A DNA stretch of 9,165 nt from an uncultured Clostridia bacterium (GCA_934296355.1 CAKRAY010000049.1:1-9165), one strand, 5' to 3'; shown: positions 1 through 6,201, counted from the stretch's first letter. Translations and numbers: made by a program. Notes: generated by a model from the letters alone, not told the origin.

Positions 1-145
1 TAATTCCATTTGTTTCCCCCTTGGTACCGACTAATAAGGAAGCCGTTACGTACCTTACGGCTTGTTATCTAAGTTCGTAAGGCGTTCCCCCTTACTATAT
101 CCCCCTAAGGGGAAATTGTGAAAAGTGTCATTTCCACAATTTCGA
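1..145. repeat. Palindrome-rich non-coding stretch
   Basis: No credible gene is visible here. Several inverted repeats are packed together: AAGCCGT (40-46) with ACGGCTT (57-63); CCTTACG (53-59) with CGTAAGG (76-82), which competes with the first; CCCCTTA (88-94) with TAAGGGG (106-112); and GAAATTGTG (112-120) with CACAATTTC (135-143), which competes with GGAAAT (111-116) and ATTTCC (130-135). Three C5 tracts flanked by T (16-20, 87-91, 101-105) recur. No hairpin is followed by a T-run, so a simple terminator is unlikely. It could be a dispersed intergenic repeat, the edge of a miniature mobile element, or a structured 3' region of a gene outside the window; the sequence alone does not decide. 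Confidence 0.45.
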
Positions 146-263
146 TATTACCTTAAACCTTTTCTCTTCTTTTTTATATAATAGTTTATACGCGGGTATA
201 TGCTTATAGAAGAATACTGTCGGTTCGCGAAGATTGGGTGAAGCGTCACACGCTTCCGCTTTG
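146..263 (+). promoter_or_regulatory. Leader or upstream region of guaA, with hairpins
   Basis: Non-coding. A consensus -10 hexamer TATAAT lies at 177-182, but only a weak -35 candidate (TTAAAC, 153-158) precedes it. Two hairpins follow: TATAC (187-191) with GTATA (196-200), and GAAGCGT (240-246) with ACGCTTC (250-256), the latter just upstream of the -35 box of the second promoter. They could be operators or part of a leader RNA. I looked for purine and PRPP-class riboswitch landmarks and did not find them. Confidence 0.3.
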
Positions 264-292
264 TTGACTATAAGTAAATTTTTTGTTAAACT
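264..292 (+). promoter_or_regulatory. Promoter of guaA (sigma-A type)
   Basis: TTGACT (264-269) and TAAACT (287-292) are separated by 17 bp, matching consensus at 5/6 and 4/6 positions. Transcription would begin near 299. That puts the purine-rich Shine-Dalgarno stretch (295-304) at the very 5' end of the RNA, unless the upstream TATAAT at 177-182 also drives the gene. Confidence 0.55.
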
Positions 293-305
293 AAAAGGCG
301 GAGGT

Positions 306-326
306 ATGTATAAAGACAATGAATAA
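306..326 (+). other. Six-codon ORF overlapping the guaA start
   Basis: ATG at 306 opens a reading frame MYKDNE ending in TAA at 324-326, so it overlaps the guaA ATG (319) by 8 nt. The Shine-Dalgarno stretch AAGGCGGAGG (295-304) lies between the ideal distances for the two starts: GGAGG is 1 nt from ATG 306 and 14 nt from ATG 319. It may be a translationally coupled leader peptide or only a coincidence. No other in-frame start lies upstream of 319; the next ATG inside guaA is 343. Confidence 0.2.
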
Positions 327-1299
327 CGTAAGACCTGAAAATATGCAAAGGATAACGACCGCCGCGCTTGCCGAGAAATTTATCGACGAACAAGTAGCGG
401 CGATAAGGAAACAAGTAGGTAACGACAAAGTTCTTCTCGCGCTTTCGGGCGGAGTAGATTCTTCGGTCGTGGCGGCGTTGCTTATCAAGGCGATAGGCAA
501 AAATCTCGTGTGCGTTCACGTCAATCACGGCTTGCTGAGAAAGGGCGAACCCGAACAAGTTATAGAAGTTTTCCGTAACCAAATGGACGCCAACTTAATT
601 TACGTAGACGCCGTAGATAGATTTTTGAATAAACTCGCCGGCGTAGACGACCCGGAAACGAAGCGTAAGATTATCGGCGCGGAGTTTATCAGAGTTTTCG
701 AAGAGGAAGCGCGTAAACTCACGGGTATCAAGTTCCTCGCGCAAGGAACCATTTATCCCGACATTTTGGAGAGCAAGGGCGTTAAGGCTCACCACAACGT
801 AGGCGGACTTCCCGAAGACTTAAAGTTCGAACTCGTCGAACCGGTAAAACTTCTTTTCAAAGACGAAGTGAGAGTGGTCGGTAAAACGCTCGGTTTGCCC
901 GATAAAATGGTATTCCGTCAACCTTTCCCCGGACCCGGACTCGGCGTGCGTTGTACGGGCGCGATAACTCGCGACAGATTGGAAGCGGTAAGAGAATCGG
1001 ACGCTATTTTGCGCGACGAATTCGACAAAGCCGGTTTAAGTGGCAAAGTTTGGCAGTACTTTACGGTAATACCCGACCTTAAATCCGTCGGCGTTTCTTA
1101 CGAAGGCAACCGTACTTTCGGCTACCCCGTAATAATCAGAGCGGTTAACACGCTCGACGCTATGACCGCTACCGTGGAAGAAGTGCCTTACGAGGTTTTA
1201 TTCCGCATTACCGATAGAGTGGTTAAAGAAGTAAAGGGCGTGAACAGAGTGCTGTTCGATATTACGCCTAAACCTACCGGAACAATAGAGTGGGAATAA
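319..1299 (+). CDS. guaA: GMP synthase, ATP-pyrophosphatase subunit only (no amidotransferase domain)
   Basis: Cytosolic enzyme of the last step of GMP synthesis: XMP is adenylylated with ATP and then aminated. At 326 residues it holds only the ATP-PPase and dimerisation parts. The PP-loop SGGVDSS is at residues 43-49, the KAHHNVGG segment at 156-163, [12 protein letters not shown] at about 200-211, and the family C-terminus KPTGTIEWE closes the protein. Bacterial GuaA is normally about 510-525 residues with a class I glutamine amidotransferase domain of roughly 200 residues first; here no such domain is present, and the 318 bases upstream contain no plus-strand remnant of one. Separate amidotransferase and PPase subunits are the known arrangement in archaea. 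I infer either that a separate amidotransferase is encoded elsewhere or that free ammonia is used. The start is slightly uncertain: ATG 319 has its GGAGG 14 nt away, and ATG 343 would also leave a complete domain. The function is clear; the architecture is the unusual part. Confidence 0.93.
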   Translation: MNNVRPENMQRITTAALAEKFIDEQVAAIRKQVGNDKVLLALSGGVDSSVVAALLIKAIGKNLVCVHVNHGLLRKGEPEQVIEVFRNQMDANLIYVDAVDRFLNKLAGVDDPETKRKIIGAEFIRVFEEEARKLTGIKFLAQGTIYPDILESKGVKAHHNVGGLPEDLKFELVEPVKLLFKDEVRVVGKTLGLPDKMVFRQPFPGPGLGVRCTGAITRDRLEAVRESDAILRDEFDKAGLSGKVWQYFTVIPDLKSVGVSYEGNRTFGYPVIIRAVNTLDAMTATVEEVPYEVLFRITDRVVKEVKGVNRVLFDITPKPTGTIEWE

Positions 1300-1312
1300 A
1301 AAAGTTTAATAC

Positions 1313-1362
1313 AAAAAAAAGGGCCGTTAAAAAACTTGCGTTTCTTAACGGCTCGTTTTTTT
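1313..1362. terminator. Bidirectional intrinsic terminator between convergent genes
   Basis: GCCGTTAA (1323-1330) pairs with TTAACGGC (1345-1352). A T7 run (1356-1362) follows on the plus strand and an A8 run (1313-1320) precedes it, giving a U-tract on the minus strand too. It therefore suits both guaA, which ends at 1299, and the convergent TerB-like gene, which ends at 1381. Confidence 0.85.
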
Positions 1363-1380
1363 ACGATATTTTATTATTCG

Positions 1381-1803
1381 TTAGTTGAGAAGTTTGTGAA
1401 CGAAAGCGGTTTCTTCCTTAGTGATATGTTCGTCAACCGCCAAAATGCAAAGAGCGAGACCGAGGAGAGAACCTCTTAAGTCGCTCGGGCAGTTATCGTA
1501 GATAGCGTCGGCAAGGTCCAAGGATTCTTGGTTAAAACTGTTTTGAGCGAGGTTGCGAAGAGATTCGTAACTTGCGCCGCCACCGAAGAGGTCGTTCATG
1601 AGTCTGTATTCCAAATCGTTGAAGTGTCCGTCGGAAGCGAGGCACGCGCCCATAAACGCTAAACCCGCCGCCGCGCCGTTGCCGTCTTTCATAACGGAGC
1701 AAAAGTAAGGATGAACCTTCGCGAGATTCTTTTTCGCCAAAGCGAGAATGTCTTTGTAATCGAGATTTACATAATCTTGAAGAAGTTTATTTAAGTCTGC
1801 CAT
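1381..1803 (-). CDS. TerB-like small protein
   Basis: A 140-residue, probably cytosolic, mostly helical protein with no signal peptide. It resembles the TerB/TerB-like family, whose members bind metal through acidic residues and occur in tellurite-resistance and membrane-stress contexts. Two segments share a pattern: LASDGHFNDLE (residues 55-65) and LAVDEHITKEE (121-131), that is LA-x-D-[GE]-H-[FI]-x-x-x-E, each followed by a short amphipathic helix. This matches the paired helix-acidic-loop layout of TerB domains. The start at 1803 is well supported: AGGAGA (1813-1818) lies 9 nt upstream. The gene has its own promoter (1862-1891) and ends at the shared terminator. No ter genes are next to it, so a role in tellurite resistance is not implied. 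The family call rests on motif resemblance and the exact function is unknown. Confidence 0.65.
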   Translation of the reverse strand: MADLNKLLQDYVNLDYKDILALAKKNLAKVHPYFCSVMKDGNGAAAGLAFMGACLASDGHFNDLEYRLMNDLFGGGASYESLRNLAQNSFNQESLDLADAIYDNCPSDLRGSLLGLALCILAVDEHITKEETAFVHKLLN

Positions 1804-1861
1804 TTGTTATAATCTCCTAAAAAAAGTTTTTTTGTAACGCCTTTAAGCAATTACTTTATAT

Positions 1862-1891
1862 AATTTAGCACAACGCTTTGTAAGTTGTCAA
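1862..1891 (-). promoter_or_regulatory. Promoter of the TerB-like gene
   Basis: On the minus strand TTGACA (1886-1891) and TAAATT (1862-1867) are 18 bp apart. The rest of the 148-bp gap 1804-1951 shows no T-tailed hairpin after the GntR gene, so read-through from the exporter operon into the TerB-like gene is possible. Confidence 0.55.
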
Positions 1892-1951
1892 GCGCGAAGA
1901 TTGCCTCGGAGCGGTACAGAAGCGCGTAAACAGTCCGTAAAACGCGGAAGT

Positions 1952-2311
1952 TCAGTACATTTTATCGATTAGGTCGATCAGTTCTCGCTTACTTACGTTC
2001 ATTTTGCGGTAAAACTGCAAGTCGTTAAGCAGTTTTTCGCTCACTACGGCAAGTTTTTTATCGCCGGAATCGGTCGTACGCGCCACGAAACAGCCCTTGC
2101 CGGCAATCGAGTAGATAAGCCCGTCGCTCAGAAGTTTTTCCCAAGCGGTTTTTACCGTGATTACGCTTATGCCCGTTTCTTTCGCAACGTTGCGAATAGA
2201 CGGTAGCATTTCGTCCGGCAAAAGTTCGCCGTTGAGTATTTGCGAGGAGATTTGTCTGTATATCTGCTCGTAAATCGGGGTTTTGGGGTCGGACGCGATG
2301 ACTATACGCAT
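1952..2311 (-). CDS. GntR-family transcriptional regulator, YtrA type
   Basis: A 119-residue DNA-binding protein. Residues about 10-77 form the GntR winged helix-turn-helix: TPIYEQIYRQI, LPSIRNVAKETGIS and TVKTAWEKLLSDGLI, then the wing GKGCFV. The remaining 42 residues are helical and too short for a ligand-binding domain, as in the YtrA subfamily, which is typically about 120-130 residues and represses adjacent ABC transporter genes. It is the last gene of a three-gene operon: its ATG shares one base with the permease stop (TAATG), so translation is coupled, and AAGG lies about 9 nt upstream. Most YtrA-type operons place the regulator first, so its position here is less usual. The likely target is the inverted repeat at 3825-3851 in the operon's own promoter. 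The inducing signal cannot be read from the sequence; for YtrA relatives it is often cell-envelope stress. Confidence 0.88.
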   Translation of the reverse strand: MRIVIASDPKTPIYEQIYRQISSQILNGELLPDEMLPSIRNVAKETGISVITVKTAWEKLLSDGLIYSIAGKGCFVARTTDSGDKKLAVVSEKLLNDLQFYRKMNVSKRELIDLIDKMY

Positions 2312-2973
2312 TATACGGTTACCTTACGGAAGTTTTTGGTCGAGAGGAAGTACGACAGTACTGCGGAGCCGACATATATCGCGACGCCGACGAAGAACAT
2401 AACCAATCTCGCCCAAAGATACTCGGGATTAACGCCGTCGAAGATGACTCCGCACGGGGTCGCGAAGTGCAAAACTTCGAAAACGCCGTAGGTTACGACA
2501 AAAGCGAATATGGCTACGAGCATGGGGATACCCGCTTTGTAGCCGGTGCGGAAGAACCAAGGTAAAAAGATTAAATTGAACACCGCGTAAGAGATAAGCG
2601 CAACGCCGAAGAACGAAAGGTTGGCGTCCATGCCGACCGGGTTGCCGCCGGGGTTGGTTATATATAAAGAAACGAAAGCGAAGGGTACGGCGACGAGAAT
2701 TTGCATGAGTTCTATTATAACTATGCTTACGTGTCGTCCGAACACGATGGCGTTACGCGGTACGGGCAACATTCCCGTGAATTTTTGGTCGTTGTTCGCG
2801 CGCGCCAAGTTAAAGCAAACGTTAATGGACAACGCGGCGTAACCTATACCTACTATTACCGGGTAACTTGGGATAGCGGTCATAGCCGACGTTAAAAGCA
2901 TAATATACGCGATCGGCGCGATAAAGAGCGCGAACTCTTTTTTTACTATATTCTTTATTGCGGTACTACTCAT
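2311..2973 (-). CDS. ABC-2 type transporter permease, six predicted spans
   Basis: A 220-residue integral membrane protein with hydrophobic segments at about residues 14-34, 37-57, 84-106, 120-142, 148-168 and 186-210. Six spans with a short cytosolic N-terminus (KNIVKKEF) and the TGMLPVPRNAIVFGR loop between spans 2 and 3 resemble the ABC-2 permeases paired with YtrA-type regulators. It should dimerise and work with the ATPase encoded just upstream, forming an exporter or a lipid/peptide-active complex; the substrate is unknown. The gene starts 8 nt inside the ATPase gene (ATGAGTAG holds its ATG and the ATPase stop) and has a perfect AAGGAGG 6 nt before the ATG, so translation should be strong as well as coupled. 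Confidence 0.85.
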   Translation of the reverse strand: MSSTAIKNIVKKEFALFIAPIAYIMLLTSAMTAIPSYPVIVGIGYAALSINVCFNLARANNDQKFTGMLPVPRNAIVFGRHVSIVIIELMQILVAVPFAFVSLYITNPGGNPVGMDANLSFFGVALISYAVFNLIFLPWFFRTGYKAGIPMLVAIFAFVVTYGVFEVLHFATPCGVIFDGVNPEYLWARLVMFFVGVAIYVGSAVLSYFLSTKNFRKVTV

Positions 2974-3814
2974 GGTCCGCCTCCTTGTTGTAATAAACCA
3001 TAATATCTTCGAGATCGGGTATTTCGGTAACGAAACGGTCGCCGTAACGATAATCGTCTTTTTTTATCAAGCCGACGAAGCCGAAACGATTGACTTTAAC
3101 CGATATCATAGCGCCTTTCAAATCGGCGGGGAGTTCGTCCGCGCCGCCCTTTACGAGAAGGTGCGATTCGAGTAAGTCGTCTTTCGTCGTGTTCGCCACG
3201 ATACGCCCGTCTTTAATGAAAACTATAAAATCCGCCACCTTGTCGAGGTCGGAAGTAATGTGCGTGGAAAAAAGTATGCTTCTTTCGCCGTCGTCCACTA
3301 TCTCTCGGAACAAATCGAGTAGTTCGTCGCGCGCCACCGGATCTAGTCCGCTCGTGGGTTCGTCGAATATAAGAAGTTCCGCGTTATGCGATAAAGCGAA
3401 AGCCAAAGCGAGTTTTACCTTCATTCCCGACGATAAATCGCCGATTTTCTTGCTTTCCGAGATGTTGAAACGCTTCAAGTAGCCTCGATAGGCGCTTTCG
3501 CTCCAATTCGAGAAAAAACTCTTGTATACGCGCGCGATTTTTTTAATCGGCGTTTTTAAGTAGTAGTCCGCTTCGCCTAAGGCGTAGCCGATACGCTCTT
3601 TTAACTCCAATTCGTTTTCGGCAAAATTTTTACCGAATATTTTTATTTCGCCGCTGTCGGGAGTGACGAGATTGAGTATCGATTTTATTGTCGTGCTTTT
3701 TCCCGCTCCGTTCCTACCGATAAATCCCGTTATATAACCCTTTTCCAAGGAAAAACTCACGTCTTGTAAGTCGAATTCGGGATAATGCTTACATAACGAC
3801 TTAACTTCTAACAT
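2966..3814 (-). CDS. ABC transporter ATP-binding protein (YtrB/BcrA-like)
   Basis: A 282-residue cytosolic ATPase that powers the neighbouring permease. Walker A GRNGAGKST is at residues 33-41, signature LSSGM at 127-131, Walker B LLIFDEP at 147-153 and H-loop histidine at 185. The region after Walker A reads IGYALGEADYY, so the usual Q-loop glutamine is not obvious; such loss is also seen in some exporters of this class. About 70 residues follow the H-loop, as is common in exporter-type ATPases. I chose ATG 3814 over the ATG at 3847: GGAGGG (3819-3824) sits 4 nt before it, and the predicted transcription start (about 3841) lies downstream of the 3847 codon. It is first in the operon and probably repressed by the GntR protein encoded at the operon's end. 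Confidence 0.92.
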   Translation of the reverse strand: MLEVKSLCKHYPEFDLQDVSFSLEKGYITGFIGRNGAGKSTTIKSILNLVTPDSGEIKIFGKNFAENELELKERIGYALGEADYYLKTPIKKIARVYKSFFSNWSESAYRGYLKRFNISESKKIGDLSSGMKVKLALAFALSHNAELLIFDEPTSGLDPVARDELLDLFREIVDDGERSILFSTHITSDLDKVADFIVFIKDGRIVANTTKDDLLESHLLVKGGADELPADLKGAMISVKVNRFGFVGLIKKDDYRYGDRFVTEIPDLEDIMVYYNKEADHE

Positions 3815-3824
3815 ATTGCCCTCC

Positions 3825-3851
3825 AACTGTGCATATCGAATAAGCACAGTT
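3825..3851. promoter_or_regulatory. Candidate operator of the GntR/YtrA-type repressor
   Basis: A perfect inverted repeat AACTGTGC (3825-3832), N11, GCACAGTT (3844-3851). It overlaps the last four bases of the minus-strand -10 box (3848-3853), covers the expected transcription start, and ends one base from the Shine-Dalgarno of the ATPase gene. YtrA-type regulators are known to bind spaced inverted repeats in their own operon promoter, so autorepression is the natural reading. Binding by the regulator of this operon is inferred. Confidence 0.7.
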
Positions 3852-3876
3852 TAAGCCTAAATTACGCTTTTGTCAA
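3848..3876 (-). promoter_or_regulatory. Promoter of the ABC/GntR operon
   Basis: Minus strand: TTGACA (3871-3876, perfect), 17 bp spacer, TAAACT (3848-3853). The same -10 hexamer occurs in the guaA promoter. It is back to back with the thrS promoter; 42 bp separate the two TTGACA boxes. Confidence 0.8.
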
Positions 3877-3918
3877 TCTATTTTCGATAATATGCGCGAT
3901 AAAACGTTAAAATATGAG

Positions 3919-3947
3919 TTGACAAGGCTTTCGGGCGGTGGTAGAAT
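3919..3947 (+). promoter_or_regulatory. Promoter of the T-box/thrS transcript
   Basis: TTGACA (3919-3924), 17 bp spacer, TAGAAT (3942-3947), a near-consensus sigma-A promoter. Transcription should begin near 3954, just before Stem I of the T-box leader. Confidence 0.85.
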
Positions 3948-3953
3948 AAAGAA

Positions 3954-4194
3954 AAAAGACGAAGAACGAGAGAGTAATCCGTTATCCGATCACGAAGAGA
4001 GAGGACCCGTAGGCTGGGAGGTACTTTGATTGCGGACGGACGAAGACCACTCGGGAGTCGCGGCGCGGAAAATTGCAGTATGCGTCGACGCGAGCCTGCG
4101 TTAAGGGATAATGAAGTTAATCTGCAAGGTGGAACCGTGTTGATTGGTTATGCAAGCGACACCCTTGACGGCGAAATGCCGCCAAGGGTTTTTT
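3954..4194 (+). ncRNA. T-box leader sensing uncharged tRNA-Thr
   Basis: This leader makes thrS transcription depend on uncharged tRNA-Thr. Stem I begins with GAC (3958-3960)/GTC (4057-4059) and CGAG (3967-3970)/CTCG (4050-4053), with GA-rich internal bases between them that suggest a kink-turn. The specifier loop has the AGTA motif (3973-3976) on the 5' side and GAAG-ACC-A on the 3' side, so the specifier is ACC (4046-4048), a Thr codon. The T-box sequence AAGGTGGAACCGTG is at 4126-4139. The antiterminator pairs CAAGG (4125-4129) with CCTTG (4163-4167) and GTGT (4137-4140) with ACAC (4159-4162), leaving the 7-nt bulge TGGAACC (4130-4136). The bulge bases TGGA should pair with a tRNA 3' end UCCA, implying a U discriminator base. 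The alternative is the terminator at 4162-4194. Confidence 0.95.
4162..4194 (+). terminator. T-box regulated terminator
   Basis: CCCTTG (4162-4167) pairs with CAAGGG (4183-4188) and CGGC (4169-4172) with GCCG (4178-4181), around a GAAAT loop with one A-C mismatch; a T6 run (4189-4194) follows. Bases 4163-4167 are shared with the antiterminator, so the two structures exclude each other. Confidence 0.93.
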
Positions 4195-4229
4195 AATAAA
4201 AAAGAGAAAACTATACAAGGAGAAAGTAT

Positions 4230-5993
4230 ATGAAAGTTATTTATAACGACGGACACGTCGGCGAATGTTTACCCGAAGAGGAATTACACATAATAAGGCA
4301 CACAGCCGCGCATATAATGGCGCAAGCGATAAAGCGTCTTTATCCCGAGGCGGATTTTGCTTACGGACCCGCCAACGAAAAGGGATTTTATTACGACGTC
4401 GATCTCGGCGACGTTAAACTCGGCGACGAGGACTTGCAGAGAATCGAAGCGGAGATGAAGAAGATAGTAAAAGAGAACTTACCTATCAAGTGTTTTTCTT
4501 TACCGAGAGCGGAAGCGATTAAACTCATGCAAGAGCGTAACGAAAAGTATAAAATCGAGCATATCGGCGACTTGGCGGACGACGTAACCATTACTTTCTA
4601 TCAACAAGGCGAGTATATCGATATGTGCGTAGGACCGCACCTTTGCTATACCAAGGCGCTCAAAGCGTTCAAAATCATGGGTCAGTCGGGCGCGTACTGG
4701 AAGAACGACAAAAACAACAAGATGCTCACTCGTATAAAAGGCACCGCGTTCGCTACGCAACAAGAACTCGATAATTACTTGAAACTGCTCGAAGAAGCGG
4801 AAAAGCGCGACCATAGACGTATCGGCAAAGAAATGGGCTTGTTTATGTTCGCCGACGAAGCGCCGGGATTCCCGTTCTTCTTGCCTAAGGGTATGGCGAT
4901 TAAGAACGCCTTAATAGATTATTGGAGAGAGATACATACGAGAGATAACTACGTAGAAGTTTCCACTCCTATGATTATGAACAGAAAACTTTGGGAAACG
5001 AGCGGACACTGGGACCACTATAAAGACAACATGTACTCCACGATTATCGACGACGAGATTTATTGCGTAAAACCGATGAACTGTCCGGGCGGAGTTATGG
5101 TTTATAAGAACCAACCCCATTCTTACAGAGATTTACCGCTCAGAGTGGGCGAACTCGGCTTAGTGCATAGGCATGAATTAAAGGGCGCGTTGCACGGCTT
5201 GTTCAGAGTGCGTTGCTTTACGCAAGACGACGCGCATATTTTTATGAGAAGGGAACAAATCACCGACGAGATTATCGGCGTAGTTCATTTAATCAACGAA
5301 GTTTACACCAAGTTCGGATTTAAGTATTTTGTAGAGCTTTCCACCCGTCCCGAAGACAGTATGGGTAGCGACGAAGATTGGGAAGCGGCTACGAACGGCT
5401 TGAAAGTGGCTCTCGAAAAACTTAATCTTCCTTATATAATAAACGAAGGCGACGGCGCGTTCTACGGACCGAAAATAGATTTCCACTTGGAAGACAGTCT
5501 CGGAAGAACGTGGCAATGCGGCACGATCCAACTCGACTTCCAAATGCCGCTTAACTTCCAACTCGAATACGTCGACGAAAAAGGCGAGAAACAACGCCCG
5601 ATTATGGTACACAGAGTTTGCTTCGGGTCTATAGAGAGATTCATCGGTATAATTACCGAACATTTTGCGGGCAAATTCCCCGTATGGCTCGCCCCCACGC
5701 AAGCGAAAGTATTGCTCGTTTCCGAAAAATACGCGGACTACGGCAAGAAAGTCTACGAGGCGTTACGTCAAGCCAAGGTTCGTACCGAACTCGACGAACG
5801 TAACGAAAAAATCGGCTATATGATCAGAGAAGCGCAAGTAGTCGACAGAGTGCCTTATATGGTAATAATCGGTCAAAAAGAAGAAGAAACCGGCACCGTA
5901 TCCGTTCGTAACAGAGATACCGCGCAAACGGAAACCATGTCCATCGAAGATTTCATCGCCAAGATTAGCGGAGAGATAAAAGACAGAGTATAA
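4230..5993 (+). CDS. thrS: Threonyl-tRNA synthetase lacking the TGS domain
   Basis: Charges tRNA-Thr with threonine in the cytosol. The protein has 587 residues; E. coli and B. subtilis ThrRS have about 640. The editing domain comes first: HTAAH (24-28) and CVGPH (C133, H137) match the E. coli editing residues H73/H77/C182/H186 with the same spacing. The class II core follows, with zinc ligands C285 (MNCPGG), H336 (DDAHIF) and H461 (MVHR), and motif 3 GSIERFIGI at about 466-474. The anticodon-binding domain (from about 485, APTQAKVLLVSEKY) is complete. Only about 20 residues precede the editing domain, so the roughly 60-residue N-terminal TGS domain is missing. The start is firm: AAGGAGA (4217-4223) lies 6 nt upstream, and the T-box terminator ends 35 nt before the ATG, leaving no room for more. 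Expression is controlled by the T-box leader. Confidence 0.97.
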   Translation: MKVIYNDGHVGECLPEEELHIIRHTAAHIMAQAIKRLYPEADFAYGPANEKGFYYDVDLGDVKLGDEDLQRIEAEMKKIVKENLPIKCFSLPRAEAIKLMQERNEKYKIEHIGDLADDVTITFYQQGEYIDMCVGPHLCYTKALKAFKIMGQSGAYWKNDKNNKMLTRIKGTAFATQQELDNYLKLLEEAEKRDHRRIGKEMGLFMFADEAPGFPFFLPKGMAIKNALIDYWREIHTRDNYVEVSTPMIMNRKLWETSGHWDHYKDNMYSTIIDDEIYCVKPMNCPGGVMVYKNQPHSYRDLPLRVGELGLVHRHELKGALHGLFRVRCFTQDDAHIFMRREQITDEIIGVVHLINEVYTKFGFKYFVELSTRPEDSMGSDEDWEAATNGLKVALEKLNLPYIINEGDGAFYGPKIDFHLEDSLGRTWQCGTIQLDFQMPLNFQLEYVDEKGEKQRPIMVHRVCFGSIERFIGIITEHFAGKFPVWLAPTQAKVLLVSEKYADYGKKVYEALRQAKVRTELDERNEKIGYMIREAQVVDRVPYMVIIGQKEEETGTVSVRNRDTAQTETMSIEDFIAKISGEIKDRV

Positions 5994-6020
5994 TTCCGTT
6001 CATTAACCCGAAATAATCGA

Positions 6021-6048
6021 AAAGAGGTCGACCGACCTCTTTTTTTTT
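6021..6048 (+). terminator. Intrinsic terminator of thrS
   Basis: AGAGGTC (6023-6029) pairs with GACCTCT (6034-6040) around a 4-nt loop, followed by a T run to 6048. It lies 28 nt after the thrS stop codon. Confidence 0.92.
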
Positions 6049-6077
6049 GCGTAATTCCCGTATAAAGATTGTTGCCG

Positions 6078-6092
6078 CCCACCCGCCCGCCC
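6078..6092 (-). other. Potential G-quadruplex motif (minus strand)
   Basis: The plus strand reads CCC-A-CCC-G-CCC-G-CCC, so the minus strand carries four G3 runs with single-base loops, the pattern of a very stable parallel quadruplex. It lies between the thrS terminator and the -35 box of the transporter operon (6137). The motif is certain in sequence; its folding and role are inferred. Confidence 0.6.
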
Positions 6093-6136
6093 GACAAGCG
6101 AGTTTCGTTAAATACGTTTCTATTTCGCAATATTCG

Positions 6137-6164
6137 TTGACACGCGCGTATAAAACTGTATAAT
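6137..6164 (+). promoter_or_regulatory. Promoter P1 of the amino-acid ABC operon
   Basis: TTGACA (6137-6142), 16 bp spacer, TATAAT (6159-6164): both hexamers are perfect. Transcription should start near 6171, giving a leader of about 209 nt before the solute-binding protein gene. That leader contains the TGCA repeats and a second promoter-like sequence. Confidence 0.8.
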
Positions 6165-6201
6165 GTTATTTGCGTTATTTACGCGGCGGTTACGATTTTT
6201 A

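Noticed and set aside
131..143. DnaA-box-like sequence near TTTCCACAA
   Set aside because: Single imperfect match, already explained as one arm of an inverted repeat; no cluster or AT-rich unwinding region.
146..305. Purine or PRPP/guanidine-type riboswitch before guaA
   Set aside because: A TATAAT and a distal GACTAT are present, but the conserved GTTTCTACC core of the purine class and the ykkC-type core are absent, and a near-consensus promoter at 264-292 lies downstream of the stretch.
3815..3847. Longer N-terminus of the exporter ATPase from ATG 3847
   Set aside because: It would lie upstream of the predicted transcription start, within the operator, with no Shine-Dalgarno; ATG 3814 has GGAGGG 4 nt away.
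4500..4814. Minus-strand reading frames inside thrS, and similar ones inside the other genes
   Set aside because: Arginine/phenylalanine/valine-rich antisense shadows without motifs or Shine-Dalgarno sites, lying opposite clearly conserved coding sequence.
5873..6130. Minus-strand 85-residue frame across the thrS end and terminator
   Set aside because: It runs through an intrinsic terminator and the G/C-tract and shows no recognisable motif or start signal.
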